From Sulfuritalea hydrogenivorans sk43H (lineage in GTDB: Bacteria; Pseudomonadota; Gammaproteobacteria; Burkholderiales; Rhodocyclaceae): a stretch of DNA of 64,000 bases. Of this stretch, positions 10,034-22,510 are shown in pieces. The position numbers were made by a program, and so were the translations under genes. How positions within the stretch are numbered: position 1 is the stretch's first letter; each line of letters opens with the position of its first letter. A model generated the notes under the pieces. The model was not told where the DNA came from. It made no database searches and saw only the letters and a program-made list of their open reading frames with translations. The stretch lies in assembly GCF_000828635.1 (NCBI RefSeq), contig NZ_AP012547.1:1364001-1428000 (forward strand), given 5' to 3'.

Positions 10034-10594
10034 CGCAGGCGCGCCGAGCATGGTCACCACGCCGGTGGCGATGAACACGGCGGCGGCAATCCAGCGGATC
10101 ATGTTCAGCGGCAGCCGCTTCGCCAGTTTTTCGCCGACGATGACGGCCGGCACGTTGGCCAGCATCATGCCCAGAGTGGTGCCGAGCACTACGGCAACCA
10201 GCGCGCCCTGAAACTGCGCCGCCAGCGCCACAGTCGCAAATTGAGTCTTGTCGCCCATCTCGGCGATGAAGAAGGCAATCGTGGTGGTGACGAAGGCGCC
10301 CGCGGGGTGAATCTTCGGGTCCTCGTCGAGCGAGTCCGGGTGCAGCGCCCACAGGCCGAAAGCCACGAACACTCCGCCGGTGATCCACGGCAGCCAGTGC
10401 GGCGCGATCAGTTGCGCGAGCCAGACGCCGATCGAGCCGGCCAGGGCGTGGTTGAGTATCGTGGCGATGAAGATGCCGGCGATGATCGCCATCGGTTTGC
10501 GCAGCCGGGCGGCGAGAACGAAGGACAACAGCTGGGTTTTGTCGCCGATTTCGGCGATGGCGACCAGGGTGGTCGCGGTCAGGAAAGCTTCCAC
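10025..10594 (-). CDS. TMEM165/GDT1 (UPF0016) family cation exporter, probably Mn2+
   Basis: A 189-residue integral membrane protein with six predicted helices in two homologous halves. Each half carries the family hallmark ExGDKTQ (AEIGDKTQ near residue 15, AEMGDKTQ near 112). Characterised bacterial members export manganese, so a role in Mn homeostasis is likely. It starts at GTG 10594 just after fur on the same strand, suggesting co-transcription with the iron regulator. The Shine-Dalgarno is weak. Confidence 0.9.
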   Translation of the reverse strand: MEAFLTATTLVAIAEIGDKTQLLSFVLAARLRKPMAIIAGIFIATILNHALAGSIGVWLAQLIAPHWLPWITGGVFVAFGLWALHPDSLDEDPKIHPAGAFVTTTIAFFIAEMGDKTQFATVALAAQFQGALVAVVLGTTLGMMLANVPAVIVGEKLAKRLPLNMIRWIAAAVFIATGVVTMLGAPALA

Positions 10595-10602
10595 TCAGAA
10601 GT

Positions 10603-11049
10603 TCAATTCGACGCTTTGCGATGCGGACAGTGGGCTCTGTTGCACTCGACGTAGAGATAAAGGGCGTGTTCGCGAACCGTGAAGCCGCGTTCTTCGGCGA
10701 TCTTGTTTTGCCGTTTTTCGATGGCTGCATCAAAGAATTCTTCCACGCGACCGCATTCCACGCAGACCAGATGATCGTGGTGTTGCCCTTCGTTCAGTTC
10801 GAAAATGGCTTTGCCGGATTCGAAATGGTGGCGCTGCAGCAGGCCAGCCTGCTCGAACTGGGTCAGCACGCGGTAGACGGTGGCCAGTCCGATATCCATG
10901 CCATCGGCCAGCAGGTGGCGATAGACATCTTCCGCCGTGACATGGCGCGGCGAGCCCTCATCCTGCAACTTGTGGAAGAGGTCGAGAATCTTCAGCCGGG
11001 GATAGGTTGCCTTGAGGCCGATGCTCTTGAGGTCGTCGGGGTGGGTCAT
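10603..11049 (-). CDS. fur: Ferric uptake regulator Fur
   Basis: An iron-responsive dimeric repressor of 148 residues. The N-terminal winged helix includes [13 protein letters not shown]. The C-terminal metal-binding and dimerisation half carries [10 protein letters not shown] at 90-99, and a second Cys pair (CNRAHC) sits near the C-terminus. It is divergent from bamE, as in many proteobacteria, and sits upstream of a manganese exporter-like gene. Confidence 0.96.
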   Translation of the reverse strand: MTHPDDLKSIGLKATYPRLKILDLFHKLQDEGSPRHVTAEDVYRHLLADGMDIGLATVYRVLTQFEQAGLLQRHHFESGKAIFELNEGQHHDHLVCVECGRVEEFFDAAIEKRQNKIAEERGFTVREHALYLYVECNRAHCPHRKASN

Positions 11050-11114
11050 GGAGCGTTGTCCGAAGGCTCGGGGCCGCGCAGGGGTGGGGGCCGGCTATGA
11101 TATAGTTTTCGCGG

Positions 11115-11138
11115 CCCGATTGGGATAATGCAATCGGG
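11115..11138. promoter_or_regulatory. Perfect inverted repeat in the fur-bamE intergenic region
   Basis: CCCGATTG (11115-11122) and CAATCGGG (11131-11138) flank GGATAATG. The centre contains GATAAT, a possible -10 or half of a Fur-box hexamer. The element lies 63 bp upstream of bamE and 66 bp upstream of fur. It is too far from both starts to be a terminator of either gene; an operator is more likely. Confidence 0.5.
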
Positions 11139-11201
11139 AAAAGACGAGGCCTGCCGGAATCGGCGGCCATGACCGAATGGTGGTTTTCCCGGAATTTCCC
11201 G

Positions 11202-11624
11202 ATGAAGCGATTCCTGTTGTTCCTGCCGTTTCTGGCAGCCTGTTCCAATACACCGCAGATCACCAGCTATCTCTCGCCCTATCGCATCGATGTGAGGCAG
11301 GGCAACTTCGTTACACAGGAAATGGTGGCACAGTTGAAGCCTGGGCTGACCCGCGAACAGGTGCGTTTCATCCTTGGTTCGCCGCTGGTGGCCGACATGT
11401 TCCACGTTGATCGCTGGGACTATGTCTATCGCTTCCAGCCTGGAAAAGGCGAGGCTCAGCAGCGTCGGCTGGTGGTGTTCTTCCAGGACAACAAGCTGAC
11501 GCGCGTCGCCGGCGATGTGGTGGCGGAAGACGGCACCAAGGCGGATGCGCCCAAACCTGCCGCACAGGTGATCGATATTCCGGCACCGGCCGCCGCCGGC
11601 GCCGCCACTCCAGAAAAGAAGTAA
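11202..11624 (+). CDS. bamE: Outer membrane protein assembly factor BamE (SmpA/OmlA)
   Basis: A small outer-membrane lipoprotein of the BAM complex that inserts beta-barrel proteins. It has 140 residues from ATG 11202, with a lipobox FLAAC (Cys14) after a short signal peptide. The family core is visible: QGNFVTQEMVAQLKPGLTREQV and FILGSPLVADMFHVDRWDYVYR. The C-terminal 30 residues are Ala/Pro-rich and probably disordered. A longer frame from 11169 would place residues before the signal peptide and is rejected. Confidence 0.94.
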   Translation: MKRFLLFLPFLAACSNTPQITSYLSPYRIDVRQGNFVTQEMVAQLKPGLTREQVRFILGSPLVADMFHVDRWDYVYRFQPGKGEAQQRRLVVFFQDNKLTRVAGDVVAEDGTKADAPKPAAQVIDIPAPAAAGAATPEKK

Positions 11625-12434
<810 letters not shown>

Positions 12435-12475
12435 CTTCGCTGTCGCCGCCGGAAGGCGCCGCGCAGCACGCGGGT

Positions 12476-12504
12476 TTGCGATCGGTGACCTGACAGGATA
12501 TAAT
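12476..12504 (+). promoter_or_regulatory. Sigma-70 promoter for carA
   Basis: TTGCGA (12476-12481) and a perfect TATAAT (12499-12504) are separated by 17 bp. The -10 lies 80 bp upstream of the carA start. It is one of the best promoter matches in the window. Confidence 0.75.
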
Positions 12505-12584
12505 TCAAAGGTTTGCCGGGCGCTATGTGATTCAAGCGGTGTCCGGTTCCGATTGCCGAATATTCTTGTTCCGGGAGCTCCATC

Positions 12585-13715
12585 GTGCCGCACTTTCCGC
12601 CCGCCCTTCTTGCCCTGGCCGACGGAACGGTGTTCAGAGGCAAAGGTATCGGCGCCAACGGCAGCAGCGTGGGCGAGGTAGTGTTCAACACCGCGCTTTC
12701 CGGCTACCAGGAAATCCTGACGGATCCGTCCTACTGCCGGCAGATCGTCACCCTCACGTATCCCCACATCGGCAGCTACGGTGTCAATCGCGAAGACTGC
12801 GAATCTGCGCGCATCCATGCCGCCGGCCTCGTTATCCGCGACCTGCCGCTGCTGGCCTCGAATTTCCGCAGCGAGCAGACGCTCGATGCCTACCTGCGCG
12901 CCGAGAACGTGCTGGGGCTGGCCGACATCGACACCCGCAAGCTGACCCGCGTCCTGCGCGAAAAGGGCGCCCAGGCCGGCTGCCTGATGGCGGGCGAGCA
13001 TTTGAACGCCGACGACGCCGTGGCTAAGGCGCGCGCTTTCCCCGGTCTGGCCGGGATGGATCTGGCGCAGGTGGTCAGCGCGCGGCAGTCCTATGCCTGG
13101 AGCGAAGGTGAATGGAAACTCGGCGCGGGTTTCGTGCAGCCGGACAACTTCCGTTTCCACGTGGTCGCCTACGATTTCGGCGTCAAGCGCAACATCCTGC
13201 GCATGCTCGCCTCGCGCGGCTGCCGGCTCACCGTGGTCCCCGCCAAAACACCCGCGGCAGAAGTGCTGGCGCTGAATCCCGATGGCGTCTTCCTGTCCAA
13301 CGGACCCGGCGATCCGGAACCCTGCGATTACGCCGTCGCGGCGATCCGCGAATTTCTCGACCGCCGGTTGCCGCTCTTCGGCATCTGCCTCGGCCATCAG
13401 CTGATGGCGCTTGCGTCGGGCGGCAAGACCCTGAAGATGAAGTTCGGTCATCACGGCGCCAATCATCCGGTCAAGGATCTGGAGACCGGGCAGGTGCTGA
13501 TCACCAGCCAGAACCACGGCTTCGCGGCCGATCCCGCAACCCTGCCGGCCAACGTCAAGGTGACCCACGTCTCGCTGTTCGACGGCAGCCTGCAGGGCAT
13601 GGCCTGGACCGATCGACCGGCCTTCTGCTTTCAAGGGCACCCCGAAGCCAGCCCGGGGCCGCACGATGTGGCTTACCTCTTTGACCGTTTCATCCAGTCC
13701 ATGGCGGCGAAGTAG
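12585..13715 (+). CDS. carA: Carbamoyl-phosphate synthase small subunit (glutamine amidotransferase)
   Basis: Hydrolyses glutamine and passes ammonia to CarB for arginine and pyrimidine synthesis. It has 376 residues. The N-terminal CarA domain ([14 protein letters not shown]) is followed by a class I amidotransferase domain with nucleophile Cys268 in FGICLGHQ and the His/Glu pair in [11 protein letters not shown]. The start is GTG 12585 with GGGAG upstream. No pyrimidine attenuator hairpin is obvious in the 80-nt leader. Confidence 0.97.
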   Translation: MPHFPPALLALADGTVFRGKGIGANGSSVGEVVFNTALSGYQEILTDPSYCRQIVTLTYPHIGSYGVNREDCESARIHAAGLVIRDLPLLASNFRSEQTLDAYLRAENVLGLADIDTRKLTRVLREKGAQAGCLMAGEHLNADDAVAKARAFPGLAGMDLAQVVSARQSYAWSEGEWKLGAGFVQPDNFRFHVVAYDFGVKRNILRMLASRGCRLTVVPAKTPAAEVLALNPDGVFLSNGPGDPEPCDYAVAAIREFLDRRLPLFGICLGHQLMALASGGKTLKMKFGHHGANHPVKDLETGQVLITSQNHGFAADPATLPANVKVTHVSLFDGSLQGMAWTDRPAFCFQGHPEASPGPHDVAYLFDRFIQSMAAK

Positions 13716-13718
13716 CTC

Positions 13719-14366
13719 ATGGTCTACGGCATTACCGACCTGACGACCTATGTGCTGGGCACGATTTTCATCGTGCTGCTGCCGGGGCCGAACTCGCTCT
13801 ATGTGCTGTCGGTGGCGTCCCAGCGCGGAGTTCGCGCGGGCTACCTCGGCGCCTGTGGAATCTTTGTCGGCGATGCGATCCTGATGGTGCTCTCGGCGAC
13901 CGGCGTGGCCTCGTTGTTGCAGGCCAGCCCGGCACTGTTCATGGTGCTCAAGTACGTCGGTGCAGCGTATCTGGCGTGGCTGGGCATCGGTTTGCTGCGC
14001 GCGGCCTGGGCGATGTGGCAGGTTCGGCAGCAGGCGACCGCGTCGGAGTCGCGGGTGGACGCGACACGGCCTTTCCATGCCGCGCTGGTGATCAGCCTGA
14101 TGAACCCCAAGGCCATCATGTTCTTCGTTTCCTTCTTCATCCAGTTTGTCGATCCGGGCTACGCCTATCCGGCGCTGTCCTTCGCCATTCTCGGACTGAT
14201 CTGCCAGATCATCAGCGGGGTGTACCTGTCCGTGCTGATTCTGGGGGGCGCCCATCTGGCGCAGCAGTTCCGCAGCAGGCGCAGGCTGGCCGCCGGTGCA
14301 ACCGGCGGGGTCGGCGCAATGTTTATCGGTTTCGGCGCCAGACTCGCCGATTCGACCCTGAATTGA
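13719..14366 (+). CDS. LysE/RhtB-family amino-acid exporter (LeuE-like)
   Basis: A 215-residue membrane protein with about six hydrophobic helices. It shows the LysE-family N-terminal signature ([14 protein letters not shown]), an AYLAWLGI segment after helix 3, and the loop [15 protein letters not shown]. It resembles the LeuE branch, which exports leucine-type amino acids; the actual substrate cannot be read from sequence. It lies 3 bp after carA and 22 bp before carB, so it interrupts the two carbamoyl-phosphate synthase genes but should be transcribed with them. Confidence 0.9.
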   Translation: MVYGITDLTTYVLGTIFIVLLPGPNSLYVLSVASQRGVRAGYLGACGIFVGDAILMVLSATGVASLLQASPALFMVLKYVGAAYLAWLGIGLLRAAWAMWQVRQQATASESRVDATRPFHAALVISLMNPKAIMFFVSFFIQFVDPGYAYPALSFAILGLICQIISGVYLSVLILGGAHLAQQFRSRRRLAAGATGGVGAMFIGFGARLADSTLN

Positions 14367-14388
14367 CAGGCACACCAGGCAAAACGTC

Positions 14389-17300
14389 ATGCCCAAGCGT
14401 AGCGACATACACAGCATCCTGATCATCGGCGCAGGCCCGATCATCATCGGCCAGGCCTGCGAGTTCGACTATTCCGGCGCCCAGGCCTGCAAGGCCCTGC
14501 GCGAAGAGGGCTACCGCGTCATCCTGGTGAACTCCAATCCGGCGACGATCATGACCGATCCCGGCACCGCCGACGTCACCTACATCGAGCCGATTACCTG
14601 GCGCGTACTGGAAAACATCATTGCCAAGGAACGGCCCGACGCCGTGCTGCCGACCATGGGCGGGCAGACCGCGCTCAATTGCGCGCTCGACCTGGCCAAG
14701 CATGGCGTGCTGGAGAAATACGGCGTCGAAATGATCGGCGCCTCGCGTGAGGCCATCGACATGGCCGAGGACCGCGAAAAGTTCAAGCAGGCGATGACCC
14801 GCATCGGACTCGGTTCGGCGCGTTCGGGCATCGCCCACAGCATGGAGGAAGCGCAGCAGGTGCAGGGCGCCATGGGCTTTCCGACCATCATCCGGCCGTC
14901 CTTCACCATGGGTGGTTCGGGCGGCGGCATCGCCTACAACCAGGAAGAGTTCGCCGAAATCTGCAAGCGCGGCCTCGAAGCCTCGCCGACCAAGGAACTG
15001 CTGATCGAAGAGTCGCTGCTCGGCTGGAAAGAGTACGAGATGGAGGTGGTGCGCGACCGCAAGGACAACTGCATCATCGTTTGCTCGATCGAGAACCTCG
15101 ATCCGATGGGCGTCCATACCGGCGACTCGATCACCGTCGCGCCGGCGCAGACGCTGACCGACCGCGAATACCAGATCATGCGCAACGCCAGCATTGCCGT
15201 GCTGCGCGAGATCGGTGTGGACACCGGCGGCTCCAACGTACAGTTCGCCATCAACCCGAAGACCGGCGCAATGGTGGTGATCGAGATGAATCCGCGCGTC
15301 TCGCGTTCCTCGGCGCTGGCCTCGAAGGCCACCGGCTTCCCGATCGCCAAGGTGGCGGCCAAGCTCGCCGTCGGCTACACGCTGGACGAACTGAAGAACG
15401 ACATCACCGGCGGCGCGACGCCGGCCTCCTTCGAGCCCTCGATCGACTACGTGGTGACCAAGGTGCCGCGCTTCGCCTTCGAGAAATTCCCGCAAGCCAA
15501 CGACCGCCTGACGACGCAGATGAAGTCGGTGGGCGAAGTCATGGCCATCGGCCGCAGCTTCCAGGAGTCGATGCAGAAGGCGCTGCGCGGGCTGGAAGTC
15601 AGCGTTTATGGCTTCGACGAGATCGAAGCCGATCGCGAGGAAATCAACCGCGAACTGGCCAGCCCCGGTCCGCAGCGCATCTGGTACCTGGCCCAGGCCT
15701 TCCGCGAGGGCTACACGCTGCAACAGGCCTTCGACCTGACAAAAATCGATCCGTGGTTCCTGGTGCAGATCGAAGACATCATCACCACCGAAGGCTGGAT
15801 GCGATCGCAGAACCTGGCCGACCTCGATGCCGCCACGCTGCGCAATCTCAAGCGCAAGGGCTTTTCGGATCGGCGCATCGGCACCCTGGTCAGCGCCACT
15901 CACGATCCGGCGGCGGGCGCCAGCGGCGAGACGGCGGTGCGCGAACTGCGCCATGCACTCGGCATCCGTCCGGTGTACAAGCGCGTCGACACCTGCGCGG
16001 CGGAATTCTCGACTTCGACCGCCTATATGTATTCGACCTACGAGGAAGAATGCGAGGCGCGGCCGACCGCGAAGAAGAAGATCATGGTGTTGGGCGGCGG
16101 CCCCAACCGAATAGGCCAGGGCATCGAATTCGATTACTGTTGCGTGCATGCGGCGCTGGCGATGCGCGAGGACGGTTACGAGACCATCATGGTCAATTGC
16201 AACCCCGAGACCGTGTCCACCGACTACGACACCTCGGATCGCCTGTATTTCGAACCGGTGACGCTGGAAGACATCCTCGAAATCGTGCACGTCGAGCAGC
16301 CGACCGGCGTCATCGTCCAGTTCGGGGGCCAGACGCCCTTGAAGCGGGCGCGCGAACTCGAAGCCAACGGCGTGCCGATCATCGGCACCAGCCCCGACAT
16401 GATCGACGCCGCCGAGGACCGCGAGCGCTTCCAGAAGCTGCTGCACGACCTCGGCCTCAAGCAGCCGCCGAATCGCACGGCGCGCACCGAGCCCGACGCG
16501 ATTCGCCTCGCGGCCGAGATCGGCTACCCGCTGGTGGTGCGGCCTTCCTACGTGCTGGGCGGCCGCGCCATGGAAATCGTCCATGAGCAGAAGGACCTCG
16601 AACGCTACATGCGCGATGCGATCAAGGTGTCCTTCGCATCTCCGGTACTGCTCGACCGCTTCCTCAACGATGCCACCGAGGTCGATGTCGATGCCCTGAG
16701 CGACGGTACGCAGGTGCTGATCGGCGGCATCATGGAACACATCGAGCAGGCAGGCGTGCATTCGGGCGATTCCGCCTGTTCGCTGCCGCCATTCACCCTG
16801 TCGCGGGAAATCCAGGACGAACTGCGGCGCCAGACCGAAATGATGGCCAAGGGCCTCAATGTCGTCGGCCTGATGAACGTGCAGTTCGCCATTCAAGGCA
16901 GCGGCGCCGATGCGGTGGTCTATGTGCTGGAAGTCAATCCGCGCGCATCGCGTACCGTTCCTTTCGTTTCCAAGGCCACCAGTCTGCCGCTGGCCAAGAT
17001 CGCGGCGCGCTGCATGGCCGGGCGCAGCCTGGCCGATCAGGGCGTGACCGGCGAAATCATCCCGCCGTATTTTTCGGTGAAGGAAGCCGTCTTCCCTTTC
17101 ATCAAGTTCCCCGGTGTCGATACCATCCTCGGGCCCGAGATGAAGTCCACGGGCGAGGTGATGGGCGTCGGCCGCACGTTCGGCGAAGCCTTTGTCAAGT
17201 CGCAGCTCGCGGCAGGAACGCGTTTGCCCAAATCCGGAAAAGTCTTCATCAGCGTCAAGCCGGCCGACCGCGCGAAAGCCGTCGATGTTGCGCGCGAGCT

Positions 17301-17634
17301 GCATGAACTCGGTTTTTCCCTGGTTGCCACGCGCGGTACCGGCGGTGCAATCGAGGCGGCCGGCATCCCGGTCGGCATGGTGAACAAGGTGACCGAAGGC
17401 CGGCCGCATATCGTGGACATGATCAAGAACGGCGAGATCGTGCTGATCGTGAATACGGTCGAGGAAAAGCGCACGGCGATCGCCGATTCGCGTTCGATCC
17501 GTACCTCCGCGCTGGGCGCCAAGGTAACGCTGTTCACCACCATCGAAGGCGCCCGCGCCGCCTGCGCAGGCATGCGCCACGATGGGCTCGAAACTTATTC
17601 GTTGCAGGCCTTGCATGCCGAGCTAAAAGTATGA
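14389..17634 (+). CDS. carB: Carbamoyl-phosphate synthase large subunit
   Basis: Makes carbamoyl phosphate from bicarbonate, ammonia and two ATP. It has 1081 residues in the usual duplicated form: two ATP-grasp halves ([19 protein letters not shown] near the N-terminus; [19 protein letters not shown] near 570), each followed by its carbamate/carboxyphosphate region, an oligomerisation segment, and a C-terminal MGS-like allosteric domain (about 950-1081). Its TGA overlaps the greA ATG as ATGA. Confidence 0.98.
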   Translation: MPKRSDIHSILIIGAGPIIIGQACEFDYSGAQACKALREEGYRVILVNSNPATIMTDPGTADVTYIEPITWRVLENIIAKERPDAVLPTMGGQTALNCALDLAKHGVLEKYGVEMIGASREAIDMAEDREKFKQAMTRIGLGSARSGIAHSMEEAQQVQGAMGFPTIIRPSFTMGGSGGGIAYNQEEFAEICKRGLEASPTKELLIEESLLGWKEYEMEVVRDRKDNCIIVCSIENLDPMGVHTGDSITVAPAQTLTDREYQIMRNASIAVLREIGVDTGGSNVQFAINPKTGAMVVIEMNPRVSRSSALASKATGFPIAKVAAKLAVGYTLDELKNDITGGATPASFEPSIDYVVTKVPRFAFEKFPQANDRLTTQMKSVGEVMAIGRSFQESMQKALRGLEVSVYGFDEIEADREEINRELASPGPQRIWYLAQAFREGYTLQQAFDLTKIDPWFLVQIEDIITTEGWMRSQNLADLDAATLRNLKRKGFSDRRIGTLVSATHDPAAGASGETAVRELRHALGIRPVYKRVDTCAAEFSTSTAYMYSTYEEECEARPTAKKKIMVLGGGPNRIGQGIEFDYCCVHAALAMREDGYETIMVNCNPETVSTDYDTSDRLYFEPVTLEDILEIVHVEQPTGVIVQFGGQTPLKRARELEANGVPIIGTSPDMIDAAEDRERFQKLLHDLGLKQPPNRTARTEPDAIRLAAEIGYPLVVRPSYVLGGRAMEIVHEQKDLERYMRDAIKVSFASPVLLDRFLNDATEVDVDALSDGTQVLIGGIMEHIEQAGVHSGDSACSLPPFTLSREIQDELRRQTEMMAKGLNVVGLMNVQFAIQGSGADAVVYVLEVNPRASRTVPFVSKATSLPLAKIAARCMAGRSLADQGVTGEIIPPYFSVKEAVFPFIKFPGVDTILGPEMKSTGEVMGVGRTFGEAFVKSQLAAGTRLPKSGKVFISVKPADRAKAVDVARELHELGFSLVATRGTGGAIEAAGIPVGMVNKVTEGRPHIVDMIKNGEIVLIVNTVEEKRTAIADSRSIRTSALGAKVTLFTTIEGARAACAGMRHDGLETYSLQALHAELKV

Positions 17635-18110
17635 GCGGAAAATTTCCCATCACCCTGCGCGGCGCCGAACTACTGCGCAAGGAACTGCAACGCCTGAAGG
17701 CCGTCGATCGTCCGGCGGTGATCGCAGCCATCGCCGAGGCGCGTTCGCACGGCGACCTGTCGGAGAACGCCGAGTACGATGCCGCCAAGGAACGCCAGGG
17801 CTTCATCGAAGGCCGCATCAAGGAAGTCGAGGGCAAGCTCGGCAACGCCCAGATCATCGATCCGGCATCACTGGATGCGGACGGCCGCGTGGTGTTCGGC
17901 GCCACGGTCGAACTGGAAGACATGGACAGCGGCACTACCGTGACCTACCAGATCGTCGGCGATGACGAAGCCGACATCAAGGCCGGCATGCTTTCGCTGA
18001 ACTCCCCGGTGGCGCGCGCGCTGATCGGCAAGTTCGCCGGCGACGTCGCCGAGGTGCAGACGCCCGGCGGACGGCGGGAATACGAGATTCTCGACGTCAA
18101 GTACATCTGA
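17631..18110 (+). CDS. greA: Transcription elongation factor GreA
   Basis: Rescues backtracked RNA polymerase by stimulating transcript cleavage through the secondary channel. It has 159 residues. The N-terminal coiled-coil hairpin carries the acidic tip in the segment [18 protein letters not shown], and the C-terminal FKBP-like domain ends with [13 protein letters not shown]. It is coupled to carB by a 4-bp overlap. Confidence 0.97.
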   Translation: MSGKFPITLRGAELLRKELQRLKAVDRPAVIAAIAEARSHGDLSENAEYDAAKERQGFIEGRIKEVEGKLGNAQIIDPASLDADGRVVFGATVELEDMDSGTTVTYQIVGDDEADIKAGMLSLNSPVARALIGKFAGDVAEVQTPGGRREYEILDVKYI

Positions 18111-18575
18111 ATGAGGAAGCTGGCTTCCGCGCTCTACAGCATCGCGGTTGCTGCCTGGGTCGGCGGCCTGCTGGCAATCGGCTTCATCGCCGCGCCCGTG
18201 CTGTTTACCCAGCTGGCGGATCGCAGCGTGGCCGGCAACCTGGCCGGCGCGATGTTCACCGTCACGGCGTGGGTCGGCCTCGGTTGTGGCGCTTACCTGA
18301 TCCTGTTCGTGCTGTTTGTCAAAGGCTGGCGGGCGCTGCAGTCCGGCGTGTTCTGGATCGTGCTGCTGATGGTCGGCCTGACGGTCGCCGGGCACTTTGG
18401 CGTGCAGCCGATACTAGCCCAGTTGCAGGCGGACGCCTTGCCGCGCCGGGTCATGGAAAGCGCCTTGCGGGATCGTTTCACCACCTGGCACGGCGTGTCG
18501 AGCGCGCTCTACCTGGTGCAAACCCTGCTGGGAATCTGGCTCGTGATCGTGCAGGAACGTGGCAGGGCGCGCTAG
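18111..18575 (+). CDS. DUF4149 family membrane protein
   Basis: A 154-residue protein with four predicted transmembrane helices. It starts immediately after the greA stop (the codons abut), so it is translated from the same message. It keeps the family features: an AAWVGGLLAIGFIAAPVLF N-terminal helix and a conserved TWHGVSSALYL segment before the last helix. The family's function is unknown; the constant greA neighbourhood is shared across betaproteobacteria. Confidence 0.85.
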   Translation: MRKLASALYSIAVAAWVGGLLAIGFIAAPVLFTQLADRSVAGNLAGAMFTVTAWVGLGCGAYLILFVLFVKGWRALQSGVFWIVLLMVGLTVAGHFGVQPILAQLQADALPRRVMESALRDRFTTWHGVSSALYLVQTLLGIWLVIVQERGRAR

Positions 18576-18578
18576 ACG

Positions 18579-18971
18579 CTAGCGCTTGCGGTTACGGGCT
18601 TCGGTGCGGGCAGCGGCCTGCTTCTTGGTGATGGCCGGCTCGGATTTTCGCCGTCCCGCCAGCGCCGACTCCTGAGCCGCGGCATCCTTGGGATTCTCGC
18701 GCCAGAGCACCAGCAGGTTGCCGATGTGCTGCACCTCGGCGCACTTGAGCGCAGTGCAGATTTCAATGAACAGGGCCTCGCGCACTTCCCGTTCAATGCC
18801 GTAAAGTCGCAGCTTGATCAGTTCGTGGGCCTTGAGGCAACGGTCGATTTCGGCCAGGACGGAAGGTGTCAGGCCCTTCTGGCTGATGGATACGACAGGA
18901 TTCAGATGATGCGCGGCGGCCCGCAGGGCGCGACGCTGGGTGGGGCTCAGTTGAGCAGTATTTTCAGTCAT
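18579..18971 (-). CDS. yhbY: YhbY-type CRM-domain RNA-binding protein
   Basis: A 130-residue protein with a CRM fold, known in E. coli to associate with pre-50S ribosomal subunits. The family pattern [21 protein letters not shown] is followed by the GKRE-like and [11 protein letters not shown] end of the domain. A basic Arg/Lys-rich tail of about 35 residues extends past the domain. It is divergent from rlmE by only 14 bp, the usual arrangement for these two ribosome-assembly genes. Confidence 0.92.
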   Translation of the reverse strand: MTENTAQLSPTQRRALRAAAHHLNPVVSISQKGLTPSVLAEIDRCLKAHELIKLRLYGIEREVREALFIEICTALKCAEVQHIGNLLVLWRENPKDAAAQESALAGRRKSEPAITKKQAAARTEARNRKR

Positions 18972-18985
18972 GGCGGGATTGTAAC

Positions 18986-19636
18986 GTGAGCGGCAAGATC
19001 GAGAGCAACAAGAAGGTCAAGAAGAACAAGACCACCAAGGCCTGGATCACCGAGCACGTCAATGACGCCTACGTGCAGCGGGCCAGGGCCGAGGGCTGGC
19101 GTTCGCGCGCGGCATTCAAACTCATCGAAATCGACGACAAGGACAAGCTGCTGAAGCCCGGCATGACCGTGGTCGACCTCGGTTCCGCGCCGGGTAGCTG
19201 GTCGCAGGTCGCCGCCAGGCGCATCGCCCCCGGCGGACGGTTGATTGCGCTCGACCTGCTGCCGATGGAGCCGGTACATGGCGTCCAGTTCATCCAGGGC
19301 GATTTCCACGACGACTCCGTCCTGAAGGCGCTGTCCGATGCCCTCGATGGCCGCCAGGTAGACCTTGTATTGTCGGACATGGCCCCCAATATGTCGGGTA
19401 TCGGCATGGTCGATCAGGCGCGGGTGATGGTTCTGGCGGAGCTGACCCTGGAGTTTTGCGCGCTGCACTTGAAACCCGGGGGCGACATGCTGGTCAAAGT
19501 CTTCCAGGGTGATGGTTTCATGGAGTTGCGCAAGGCGTTGCAGTTGCAGTTCGACAGCCTGCAGATGAGGAAGCCGGCCGCCTCGCGCAATCGCAGCGCC
19601 GAGATATACCTGCTGGCACGGGGTAAAAAGGCCTGA
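18986..19636 (+). CDS. rlmE: 23S rRNA 2'-O-methyltransferase RlmE (FtsJ/RrmJ)
   Basis: Methylates the ribose of U2552 in the 23S A loop during 50S maturation. It has 216 residues. The catalytic tetrad K45, D131, K171, E206 is in place (RAAFKL, SDMAPN, VKVFQG, NRSAEIY), with the SAM motif [11 protein letters not shown] at 63-73. It starts at GTG 18986. The N-terminal 20 residues are very basic, suiting rRNA binding. In the heat-shock context it usually precedes ftsH, as here. Confidence 0.95.
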   Translation: MSGKIESNKKVKKNKTTKAWITEHVNDAYVQRARAEGWRSRAAFKLIEIDDKDKLLKPGMTVVDLGSAPGSWSQVAARRIAPGGRLIALDLLPMEPVHGVQFIQGDFHDDSVLKALSDALDGRQVDLVLSDMAPNMSGIGMVDQARVMVLAELTLEFCALHLKPGGDMLVKVFQGDGFMELRKALQLQFDSLQMRKPAASRNRSAEIYLLARGKKA

Positions 19637-19665
19637 TCGAGGCATGGATGACCGGCCGCTGCGGT

Positions 19666-19694
19666 TTGCAGGGCTTGGGAATCGGCATTAGAAT
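19666..19694 (+). promoter_or_regulatory. Sigma-70 promoter for ftsH
   Basis: TTGCAG (19666-19671) and TAGAAT (19689-19694) are separated by 17 bp, 43 bp upstream of the ftsH start. No heat-shock (sigma-32) pattern was recognised nearby. Confidence 0.6.
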
Positions 19695-19736
19695 GAACTG
19701 ATATGTAATCCCGACCGAGGGAAGAGAGGCTCCACC

Positions 19737-21617
<1,881 letters not shown>

Positions 21618-21636
21618 TTCCTATCACAGCCCGGAC

Positions 21637-21677
21637 GGGCCGCCGAAGCAGAACCGGTTCGGCGGCCCCGGTTTTTT
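21637..21677 (+). terminator. Rho-independent terminator after ftsH
   Basis: A perfect 11-bp stem (GGGCCGCCGAA 21637-21647 with TTCGGCGGCCC 21658-21668) is followed by CGG and six T residues ending at 21677. It ends one base before the folP ATG (21679), leaving no room for a folP leader on a transcript starting downstream. Confidence 0.85.
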
Positions 21678-21678
21678 C

Positions 21679-22509
21679 ATGACACAGAATTTCCACTGCG
21701 GCCGTTTCGTACTCAACGCCGGGCGCCCGTTGATCATGGGCATCGTCAACCTGTCCGACGATTCCTTTTCCGGCGACGGGCTGCAGGGCAATACCGATGC
21801 CGCCATTGCCCAGGGCCTGCGCCTGATCGAAGAGGGGGCGCACATCCTCGATTTCGGCGCCGAGTCATCGCGCCCCGGGGCGGCGCCAGTGCCGGCACAG
21901 CAGGAAATCGACCGCCTGCTGCCGGTGCTCGAAGCCCTGCGCGATTGTGGCACACCCCTGTCGATCGACACCGTCAAGCCGGAAGTGATGCGGCTTGCGC
22001 TGGCGGCCGGCGCCGACATGATCAACGACATCAATGCCCTGCGCGCGCCGGGAGCGCTGGAAACAGTCGCAGCGAGCAAGGCTGGAATCTGCGTGATGCA
22101 CATGCAGGGCGATCCGGGCACCATGCAGGACGATCCGCATTACAGCGATGTCGTCGTCGAGGTGGCTGAGTTTCTTGGCGAGCGCGTGGCCGCAGCCGAA
22201 GCGGCCGGCATTACCCTGAACCGGATCGCGGTTGATCCGGGCTTCGGCTTCGGCAAGACGCTGGAGCACAACATCGAACTGCTGCGCCGCCTGGATGAAC
22301 TGGTGGTGCCGGGCCTGCCGCTGCTGGTCGGCATGTCGCGCAAGTCGATGCTCGGCCTGCTGACTGGGCGCGCGGCGCCCGATCGGATTTTTGCCGGAAT
22401 CGCGGCGCATGTCCTGGCGGTCGAACGCGGTGCGCGCATCGTACGCGTGCATGATGTCGCGGCGACGCGCGATGCGCTGGCGGTATTGCAGGCGGTGGAG
22501 GATTATTAA
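21679..22509 (+). CDS. folP: Dihydropteroate synthase
   Basis: Condenses the pterin diphosphate with p-aminobenzoate in folate synthesis. It has 276 residues. The pterin loop reads [15 protein letters not shown] (canonical families have VTPDSFSDGG), then [43 protein letters not shown] and SRKS follow in order. The ATG at 21679 is the only good start before these motifs, but it has no Shine-Dalgarno and abuts the terminator T-tract. It is 1 bp from glmM and is the standard folP-glmM pair. Confidence 0.93.
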   Translation: MTQNFHCGRFVLNAGRPLIMGIVNLSDDSFSGDGLQGNTDAAIAQGLRLIEEGAHILDFGAESSRPGAAPVPAQQEIDRLLPVLEALRDCGTPLSIDTVKPEVMRLALAAGADMINDINALRAPGALETVAASKAGICVMHMQGDPGTMQDDPHYSDVVVEVAEFLGERVAAAEAAGITLNRIAVDPGFGFGKTLEHNIELLRRLDELVVPGLPLLVGMSRKSMLGLLTGRAAPDRIFAGIAAHVLAVERGARIVRVHDVAATRDALAVLQAVEDY

Positions 22510-22510
22510 A

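Noticed and set aside
12505-12584. Pyrimidine-sensing attenuator upstream of carA
   Set aside because: No convincing terminator hairpin with a T-tract in the leader.
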